From contig NC_134710.1 in NCBI RefSeq assembly GCF_043290135.1, positions 142,180,832-142,244,831 of the forward strand: DNA of 64,000 nt, given 5' to 3'. Position 1 is the stretch's first letter, and every line of letters begins with the position of its first letter. Below, one piece after another: positions 56,250 to 64,000 of this stretch. The notes under the pieces are model-generated. The model saw nothing but the letters and a program-made list of their open reading frames with translations, did not search any database and had not been told where the DNA came from. The position numbers were made by a program, and so were the translations under genes. Source of the stretch: Rhipicephalus microplus (Eukaryota; Arthropoda; Arachnida; Ixodida; Ixodidae).

Positions 56250-57049
56250 CGTCACCTCTGTCTTGCATGAACGTCGGCCACTAGTGGCGACACGTGCGAT
56301 TTCATAGCTGACCTCGCTGAGACGATGGAGTATCACGAAAGGACCGGCCTAGTGCGCCAGTAGCTTTTGGCTCAAGCCACGTCTGCGTATTGGGGTCCAC
56401 ACCCACACTAGATCACCGGGGGCATAGGTTACATGCCTGTGTTGACTGTCGTAGCGAGTTTTGTAGGACTCTTGCGCGGCCAGTGTACGTAAGCAGGCAA
56501 GTCGACGTGTCTCCTCCGCACGACACAAAGTTTCCGCAATTGTTAAAGCGTCATGGACGACAAAAGGAAAGATAGTGTCCAGCGTATGTTGAGGTGAGCG
56601 AGCGTAGAGCAGATAAAAAGGGCTGTAGCCTGTCGTTTCATGTTTCGACGTGTTGAAGGCGTACGTGACGAATGGTAATACTTCATCCCAGTTTTTGTGG
56701 TCGTAGGCGACGTACATTGGCAACATGTTGATCAACGTTCGGTTTGTGCGCTCGGTGAAGCCGTTAGTTTGTGGATGATACGCAGTTGAGTTTCGGAACT
56801 TAGAGGCACACAAACGAAGTAATGATTGGACAATATAAGCGGTAAATTGTCGTCCACGGTTACTTATTATCACGCAAGGAGGTCCGTATTGGAGGATGAC
56901 TGAATGCAACAGGAACTACGAAACCTGGACTGCCGTGGCGGAGCATAAGGCAGCCGTCTCGCAGTACCGCGTCAGGTAGTCGGCGCATAAAATTATCCAC
57001 CGGTTACCTTTTGAGGAGCGTGGAAATGGTCCCATCAGATCAATGCCGA
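56250..57049 (-). pseudogene. Gypsy-G integrase core and C-terminus
   Basis: Reading begins at GIDLMGPFPRSSKGNRW, exactly where the LINE is inserted. Then come CVIISNRGRQFTAYIV, in which the second catalytic Asp is Asn, and NGFTERTNRTLINML with Glu. The tail has PGDLVWVWTPIRRRGLSQKL, an in-frame stop at 56349-56351, and HVARLKPF. The N-terminal zinc module is on the other side of the LINE. Confidence 0.9.
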
Positions 57050-57208
57050 GAGGAGGAGGAGTAATTGAGGAGGGACAGGGAGGTTAGCCAGTTCTCAGAC
57101 CGGCTGGCTACCCTGTACTGGGGAAGGGGGTAAGGGGGATAAAGGATGAGAGAAAAGAGACGTTGTAAAAAAAGAGAGAGAAGGTCATCAGAGGATCCAC
57201 GACACTGT

Positions 57209-58522
57209 TTACAGTCTGTCTCTAAGACCACTTGCCCACAGAAAGCGCAACAATGCTCTCAATGCCTTGCGTGCAGAGGACGGTCTCGGCCAGTGTCCTA
57301 ATACCCTTTCTTCCGACAATTGGCCATTGTCTATTCTATTTAAAGCTTTTGACAGTTCTTTTCTTGGCACGCTGAAACGGGGACACTCGCAGAGAAGATG
57401 GGAGAAAGTCTGTGCGCAGCCACAGTTGTCACATGTCGAGCTTCTGGCCATTCCGATTCGAAAAGAATAAGCATTCGTAAAGGCCACCCCAATCCACAGA
57501 CGGGACAAAAGTGTCTCCTCTGCTCTGGTTATTCCTGATGGAAGACGGAGCTGTAGGTGTGGGTCCAAAAGATGAAGGCGGACGTTGGTTAATGCCGGTG
57601 AATTCCACTGAGCGAGTGTCTGTTCTCGTGCAAGTGATCGAAGCCTTGCAGCGGCGTCCGTTCTTGATAATGGTATAGCTACACAAGGGGCATCATCATG
57701 AGCAGTTTGGGCTGCTTCATCTGCATGGTCATTTCCATCAATGCTGCAGTGGCCTGGTATCCATTGATACGCTATGTCATGTTGTTTCTCTATAGCCCGG
57801 TGATGAAGCAGTCGTATTTCAGCAATTAGCTGTTCGTTTGGTCCATGACAATATGGCGAGGCAATGCCCTGTAGAGCTGCTTTGGAGTCGGAGAATATTG
57901 ACCATGTCTGTTGCGGTTCTTCAACTAGGAACTCCAGAGTGGCACGAATGGCGGTGAGTTCTGCCGTCGTGGAGGATGTCAGATGCGAGGTCCTGAACTT
58001 TATCGTGATGGATTTCTCCGGAATTACCACTGCGCCTGTTGAACTTGTTGAAGTGACCAACCCATTCGTGTAAATGTGAATGCGTACACTGTGTTTCTCA
58101 TTCAGAAACAGTAATGTCGTTTGCTTTAGGGCCAAATTTGACAAATTTTTCTTCTTTTGCATTCCGGGGATGGTTATCAGGGCTTCCAGTGGATGTAGAC
58201 ACCACAATGGTAACGACGGTCTTGCTGCGTGCGTGAAGTTCGTGGGAATGACCGTGCGATGTGGGGCAATAATAGAGCAGAACGCAGAGCATGGCCTGGA
58301 AATTGGAAGGGAGGTGAGGTGATGCGATTGAATCCGGGTGGCATGTCTTATGTGCGTTCTTAAAGCATCGACACGAATGTAGGTTGTGATAGGGTGTTCG
58401 TGAGCGATTGCGACAGTCGCTGCTGAGGATGCGCATCTCAGAAGCCCGAGGCATATTCTCAGTGCTTGAGCTTGTAATGACTGGAGGACGTGTGCGTTTG
58501 TTATGCGGGCCTTGCCAAGCAC
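57209..58522 (-). pseudogene. I-like LINE RNase H and C-terminal zinc motif
   Basis: An open frame of 437 codons holds the end of the thumb (NAHVLQSLQAQALRICLGLL) and RNase H: HIYTNGLVTSTSSTGAVV, where TDG has become TNG; TAELTAIRATLEF; IFSDSKAALQGI; and GNDHADEAAQTA. The end has C-DN-C-GCAQTFSH-LLCEC, then LRFLWASGLRDRL. One of the four catalytic acids is thus changed. The 8864-9584 fragment is a relative of this part. Confidence 0.92.
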
Positions 58523-58531
58523 AGGTAGGCT

Positions 58532-60422
58532 TTAGCGCATGAAGCCAAGAAAGAGTGCAGCATACAGTTGAAGCATGGCTCGTACCGATGCACCCCATGA
58601 TTTTCCCGCAAGAAACCTTAGGACGTGGGTGATCATAGTCAGTTTCTTCTTCATGTGAGCGATATGAGGGCTCCAAGACAAATAACGATCTATTGTTACT
58701 CCCAGGAAACGGTGAGTCTTTTGATAGCTGATTGTGTGTCCATTAATTCTGATGCGGTATGGCGTCATTGTCTTGCGCGTAAATGCAACTAGGGAGCATT
58801 TTTCATATGACAGCTCCTGTCCTCGTCCTTGAAGGTAGTTTGACGTCAGTGTAGCCGCTGTCTGATCCCTGGCTCGTACGTGTAGACGCGTGACCCCTGA
58901 TGCCCAGATGCAGATGTCGTCCGCGTATATCGACAGATGCACGGAGTGTGGCAGGACGTCAACGAGGCCGATGAGCGCAAGATTGAAAAGTATGGGGCTT
59001 AGGACCCCACCTTGAGGTACGCCGCGATAAGTATGATGTTGCCTTGTTGCGCCATCTTCTGTCTGAACGAAGAAGGTTCTGTCCTTCAAATAGTTGTAGA
59101 TCCATTGGTAAACGCGGCCTCCCAATCCAATGCTGCCCAAGGCGTCCAGGATAGTTTCATGTAATACATTGTCGTATGCAGCCTTAATATCCAAGATAAG
59201 TGCCGCTGATAATATCTTTAGGCTCTTCTGCTGTTGTACAGACGTGACAAGATCAACAACATTGTCTATGGAAGACCGTCCACGTCGAAAGCCGGTAAAA
59301 GCATCGGGGTATATATTGTTATGTTCCAAGTACCACTCCAGGCGAGTCAGCACAAATTCTCTCCATCACCTTTCCAAAACAGCTGGCAAGCGCGATGGGG
59401 CGATAGGAGGCCATGTCCAGAAACGATTTGCCTAGTTTGAGCAGGGGCACAAGGCGGCTGCACTTCCACGAAGGAGGAACCAAACCGTTGCTCCACGAGT
59501 CATTGTATACAGCTAGAAGGGCACGCCGAGCTGTTCGTCCTAGGTTAGCAAGGGCCATGTAAGTGACTCCATCGGGTCCAGGCGATGACGAGCGCTTGCA
59601 TGCTGCCAATGTTGCCTGAAGCTCCTCTAGAGAAAACATATTGTCCATCCGAGTGTCTCTGGACGCCGGCGCGTTTCGTAGGTTACTCATGTTGATGCCG
59701 GACCCCTTGTTTGCAACCCTGGCACAGAAGTCTTCCGCTACATCGATTTCACGCCGGCCTTTGTGTTGAGCAAGGCATTTGAACGGACGATTCTGTTGTG
59801 GCAATGTTCGTAGGCCGCGGATCATTCTCCATATTTGCGAAAGAGGTTTATGGGGATCGAGCGACTCGCATAGTGACTTCCATCGTTGCGACTGTAGTGC
59901 ATTGATTCGACGTTGAATCTTCTTTTGTAGACGTCTCGCTTCCCTCAAGTCGTAGATGGATTTTGTGCGCCTATAACGTCGTTCGGCGCGACGACGGATC
60001 GCGCGAAGTCGCTCCAACTCCACCTCATATTTGCAAAAATCTGGCAAAGGTCGACGATTAAACATTGCCTCTTGAATAGCGGCCTTCATTATACCTTCTA
60101 GGCTTTCAAGAGAACCTTCTTGGTTTCTCTCGCATTGCTTCTCTGTGGATGATCTGTACTTTGACCAGTCTATCCGTGAAGTGGGCGCGATTTGCGACTT
60201 GCTTAGCTCCTTGATTTTTATATAGGTGGGGATGTGGTCACTGCCATGCGTTTCATTGTCCGCAAACCACTGCATCTTGGTGTTTAGGCTACTTGACACA
60301 AAAGTTAGGTCGAGACAGCTACTATATGTCAGACCCCGTAAAAACGTGGGAGCGCCGTCATTTAAACAATATAGTTGGTGGTCAGATGCAAAGGAGGACA
60401 CATCTCTTCCCCGACGGTCCAT
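58532..60422 (-). pseudogene. I-like LINE reverse transcriptase
   Basis: The upstream frame (60422-59319) contains the late endonuclease words (DRRGRDVSSFASDHQLYCLN and ETHGSDHIPTYI), then the fingers with SSSPGPDGVTYMALANLG and MASYRPIALASCFGKVMER. A frame change near 59340 leads to NIYPDAFTGFRRGRSSIDNV, ALILDIKAAYDNVLHETIL, GVPQGGVLSPILFNLALI and the catalytic LSIYADDICIW. The catalytic site is intact. Confidence 0.93.
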
Positions 60423-60858
60423 CTTTTGGCTTCCCCACAGGGGGTGATGAGCGTTAAAATCACCGGTAATAATCCATGGCCCAGGTGTCGCTGATATAAT
60501 GGCGCTTAATCTTGCTGGGTCGAAGCGGCCTGAAGGCTAAATATATACTGCCACTAGCGTGAAGTTCACGTTCTTACGCTTAGCTGTCAGGCACACGTAT
60601 TGGTTGCTGTCGTCCGGTGTTACTGGATGCTCAATATATGTGAGTTCGCACCTGATGTAAACAATGACCTTACTGGTTTCGTTATGGGTTGCAGATCTGA
60701 AAGCCTCGTATTTAGAAAGTCGTATAGCATTCTGAAGACATGGTTCACAAATTACGATAATTGGAAACTGATTCTTGAAAACATATGGTCGAAACTCCGA
60801 AATGCGGGGTTTAAGACCTCAGGCATTCCATTGAAAAATTGATGCCTCTTTCACTTGT
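60423..60858 (-). pseudogene. I-like LINE endonuclease, N-terminal part, decayed
   Basis: Frames are broken but WGSQKMD follows a decayed version of the family GDFNAHHPLWG motif near 60430-60470. Sequence towards 60858 contains scattered fragments only. It connects ORF1 to the better preserved endonuclease end. Confidence 0.65.
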
Positions 60859-62223
60859 TTACGGAAGGGCTGCAGAGAAAGAGCCATGGTGCTTCTGTAG
60901 ATTTGATAGCACCGAGTTCAAAGCGTCCAATATTTGAAGAGCGCTGTGGGCAGCCGGAGTCTGAATATTATTCAGGAGCACTCGAATTGTCTTCATGAGG
61001 GTCTTAATCACGTCTATTATTTCGTTATCTTGACTGTGATGACTTACTCGCTCTGAAGTAGCTTTCAGTGGGTGATGCTGCCCCTCTACTGGTGGTGTCA
61101 CTGACGGCAGCGCTGGCCACGCGTCAGGGTCAATGTTTCTTGCGTCTTTCTGAGGATGCTTGTTGTTGGCACTTGTTGATGCTTGTGGTGGTGAGTGCGT
61201 AATATGGGGTATCGGTGTATCCCTGGCCTTGGCAGAGGATGTCCTAGGAGTTTTCCTATGGCGCGAACGCCGACGTCGCACTTTGGCAGCAGCCTCCCTG
61301 TGGGTAGAACCGTCTCTGGCCATTTGCCTCAGCACTTGCATCTCCTTCTTCACATTTGGGCACTGCTTTGATGACGCCTCGTGAGGACCTTGGCAATTGC
61401 CGCATTTGCAATGTTCTGCCTGGCAGGCTTCCGTGTCGTGCAACTCCGAGCATCGGGAGCACACAGCAGAACTTGTGCAAACAGCACTCACGTGTCCTAT
61501 TTTACAGCACTTCCGACACTGAAGAGGTTTCGGCATGAACGGCCGTACTGTGTGTCGAAAATGACCAACTCTTACTTGAGTTGGGAGGCTGTCACCCTCA
61601 AAAACTAGTTTCACGCACCGTCAGTTCCCGAGACGGCGGGCTTGCAAGATTATAGTAGCTTCCGTCACTGGTTTGATTGGAGTGGGAAAATCAAGATCGC
61701 TGATAGAAGTGTTGACGTCGTAGATAACACCTGCCCTAGAGTCCTTGCCATCTGGTATGAAAGAACGTACGTTGATGTTCCCGAGCACATTCACCTTGGT
61801 CAATACGTCGAGAGCAGTACGTTGCGTAACGTCTATCACCAGAACCTTCTTGCGGCCATTGATTCTCACGTCTGTTGTTTGTCCCGGAACGAGCGCCTCA
61901 AGTGACATAGACGTGACCTGGCGATTAAGTCGGTTCATGCTGTCAGCGGCATTCAGCGGGACAAACAAAATAGTGTGAACCGGTGGCTCTTGAATATTCG
62001 TGGTGGCCTTACTTTGAGAAGGAGATGTCGTAAGCAGCCTCCTCTTCGCCTTGTGTCTTGACACGGGCACAAAGTCACTTTCATCGGAGCTCTCATCACT
62101 GGCCGTAGAGTACATGAGCGTTTCCTCACTGTCGACGCCACTTGGGTGGCCAGAGCGCTTTCTTAGAATGGCCACAGACGACGCGGAACGTATGGGTGGA
62201 AGTCCTGGTAATTCTACGTCCAT
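60859..62223 (-). pseudogene. I-like LINE ORF1 with three zinc knuckles
   Basis: ATG at 62223 opens MDVELPGLPPIRSASSVAIL. After an acidic/basic region there is a folded part (RINGRKKVLVIDVTQRTALD, VRSFIPDGKDSRAGVIYDV). TGA at 61621-61623 interrupts, but the same frame resumes as CVKLVFEGDSLPTQVRVGHF. Three CCHC-like knuckles follow (C-RK-C-CKIG-H-VSAV-C, C-SR-C-SELHDTEAC, C-GN-C-QGPHEASSKQC), then a basic Ser-rich tail. The role is RNA binding. A single CGA-to-TGA change would explain the stop. Confidence 0.88.
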
Positions 62224-62343
62224 TTCCGCAGGCAGAAGAGCGGCGTATTCCACTAGCACCAAAGAAAACGAGAAAAAATAACAGAGACTGAAACCAGCGT
62301 TCCACTCAGGAAAAACTTCGTCTTCTTTCCAGATCAATGCCGA

Positions 62344-63223
62344 CCTTTTCAAAAGGGAAACCGGGAGGCTTCACAGGTTGTAGGTGACGAACTGGACCCG
62401 AGGAGGGCCGCTTGTGGCTCTGGCACTGCGTACAGCTGGCCACGTAGTTCTGAATTGTTTTTCTCATTTTCGGCCAATAGAACCGCTCTTTCGTGCGACT
62501 AAGTGTTCGTGTGGTGCCTAGATGGCCAGCGGTGGGGTCATTATGCGTGAGACGCAGAACAGACGTTTGGAGGGACGCAGGAACAACCAACAGGAAGCTG
62601 GCGCCCATCGTGGACAAGTTTCTCAGGTAAAAAAGACCATTGCGGACGCAGCATCGGCCTTCGCTTAATGAATTTCTCGCTCTAGGGAAGAGAGCTTTCA
62701 AGCTTGGGTCATTACGCTGCTTAGCGGCGAAAGTCACGGTATCAGGAAAGCCAGACGACAGAGAAGCGATAAGGTGGTCAAAGTTATCTCCTTCACAATC
62801 TGTCGATGGTAGCGGCATTCTGGAGAGGCAATCCGCATCAGCGTGTACACGGCCAGTCTTGTATGAAATGGTGAAGACATGTTCTTGCAAACGAATGGCC
62901 CATCGTGCGAGGTGGCCGGATGGGTCACGAAGGTTGACCAGCCAAAACGGGGAATGGTGATCTGTGACGATAGTGAATGGGCGACCATAGATGTATGAGC
63001 GAAACCGTTGCACGGCAAAGACTACCGCTAGGCATTCCTGTTCGGTCACTGCGTAGTTGCGTTCAGGCTTGCTTAAAAACGACTTGCGTACGCCACATGT
63101 TCCTACTTGCCAGAATGCTGAATGAGAACGGCACCGATACCGATGCCACTTGCGTCTGTGTGAATTTCCGTGGGCGATGAAGGATTGAAGTGCCGAAGTA
63201 TTGGCTGCGAAGTTAACAAACAC
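62344..63223 (-). pseudogene. Gypsy-G RNase H and integrase zinc module
   Basis: The minus strand shows RNase H as NYAVTEQECLAVVFAVQRFR, FTIVTDHHSPFWLVN and DPSGHLARWAIRLQEH. Integrase begins DPTAGHLGTTRTLSRTKERF, YVASCTQCQSHKRPS (HHCC zinc module) and FEKVGIDLE where the LINE interrupts. The first RNase H acid motif (HTDAS region) lies in another frame near 63130-63190. Confidence 0.9.
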
Positions 63224-63258
63224 TTCAGCTTGTGAAAAACGGCATCACACTCGGAGGT

Positions 63259-63990
63259 CTACTGAAACGGGCTGTTCTTGCGTATAAGGCTCGTCAGGGG
63301 GTGAACGACATCCGCAAACTTGGGTATGAACCAGCGGAAATACGAGCAGAGCCCGATGAAGCTACGCAGTTGTTTCACGGATTTAGGACGTTTGAACGAT
63401 TCAACAGCCACTGTCTTTTGTGGGTGAGGTCTAATGCCATCTTTGTCAACGAGATGTTCTAACACCAATATTTGTCGCTCGCCAAAGTGGCACTTTTTTG
63501 AATTCAATACAAGGCCAGCTTTTTCACTGCAGCTGAGCACGAGGTCTAGGTGAGTGTTGTGCTCCTCAAACGTACGTCCAAAAATTACGACATCATCAAG
63601 GTAACACATGCATATATGCCATTTTAAACCACGCAATATAGAGTCCATAAATCTTTCGAATGTCGCAGGAGCATTACATAATTCGAATGGCATAACGTCG
63701 AACTCGCAAAGTCCGTTGGTCGTAACAAATGCCGTCTTTTCTTTGTCAGCTGCGTGCACCGGAATTTGCCAGTAACCTGATCTCAGGTCGACAGATGAAA
63801 AGTAGGACGCGGAATGCAGGCAGTCTAAAGCGTCATCGATGCGCGGCAGTTGATAGACGTCTTTCTTGGTAACAGAATTCAGTCGACGGTAGTCAACGCA
63901 AAATCTCCACGTACCATCCTTCTTCCTCACTAGAATGACGGGAGCAGCCCACGGACATGCCGACTCCTGTATTATTCCCTTTTCCAGCAT
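63259..63990 (-). pseudogene. Gypsy-G reverse transcriptase
   Basis: One open frame has [60 protein letters not shown], the catalytic CYLDDVVIFGRTF and QLRSFIGLCSYFRWFIPKFA. Pro-Phe-Gly of the family [11 protein letters not shown] motif is Pro-Phe-Glu here. The frame runs in from the window edge, so the fingers start is not seen. Confidence 0.93.
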
Positions 63991-64000
63991 CTCTTGGACT

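Larger units (their letters stand above)
57050..62330 (-). mobile_element. I-like LINE with RNase H, apparently full length
   Basis: A 13-bp duplication, AGATCAATGCCGA, flanks it at 57037-57049 and 62331-62343. On the minus strand it has about 107 bp of leader, ORF1 (62223-60859), and ORF2 with endonuclease, reverse transcriptase and RNase H (about 60850-57209), then a purine-rich 3' tail of about 160 bp. ORF1 with three zinc knuckles and ORF2 with RNase H point to the I/Jockey-related groups. Stops and frame changes show it is dead. Confidence 0.93.
55984..64000 (-). mobile_element. Gypsy-G: Ty3/gypsy element split by a LINE, runs off the window
   Basis: Its 3' LTR is at 55984-56170 and integrase, RNase H and reverse transcriptase follow on the minus strand to the window edge; protease, gag and the 5' LTR lie beyond. 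A 5281-bp LINE (57050-62330) interrupts integrase. The wording is close to Gypsy-C throughout. Confidence 0.92.

Overview
This is a stretch of eukaryotic, almost certainly hard-tick (ixodid), nuclear DNA. The evidence is several copies of one tRNA-derived SINE of the kind abundant in metastriate ticks, Ty3/gypsy, Penelope-like and LINE families layered inside one another, long (AT)n arrays, and spliced exons of animal genes. The exact species cannot be read from the window. About four fifths of it is transposable elements, nearly all broken; host coding sequence is limited to three exons of a DGAT1-like gene (19138-22331, + strand) and one terminal exon of an EF-hand protein (36582-36957, - strand).

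Layout. 1-1265: SINE end, LINE tail, gag relic. 1266-6665: an (AT)n array, Gypsy-A (+), then another (AT)n array. 6666-18652: Gypsy-B (+), split by Gypsy-C (-, 8612-15104) and by a 0.5-kb short repeat (15483-15978); Gypsy-C itself carries a LINE scrap and a fold-back insertion. 19138-22331: last three exons of DGAT1, with a LINE relic in the last intron. 23025-about 32780: one CR1-like LINE (-) holding two SINEs, one of which is split by Gypsy-D (24932-30048). 33140-38366: short repeats, LINE scraps and the EF-hand exon. 38487-40460 and about 42290-45742: two Penelope-like elements with GIY-YIG endonuclease domains, on opposite strands. 45743-64000: (AT)n, Gypsy-E (-), (AT)n, Gypsy-F (-, with a SINE inside), (AT)n, Gypsy-G (-, running off the right edge), which carries a 5.28-kb I-like LINE with RNase H in its integrase.

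The strongest pattern is where the elements sit. Ten of the eleven gypsy termini in view abut either an (AT)n array or a 4-bp ATAT target duplication, and both Penelope-like elements end at their 3' side in (AT)n. This suggests families that insert into TATA/ATAT, leading to elements stacked side by side in one array. Other points of note are a degenerate 2A-like motif at the start of the CR1-like ORF1, head-to-head duplicated 5' LTRs in Gypsy-E, several perfect hairpins, and a hammerhead-like motif at the 3' end of the second Penelope-like element. The gypsy names A-G are local labels only. All domain calls come from motif reading, not from searches.
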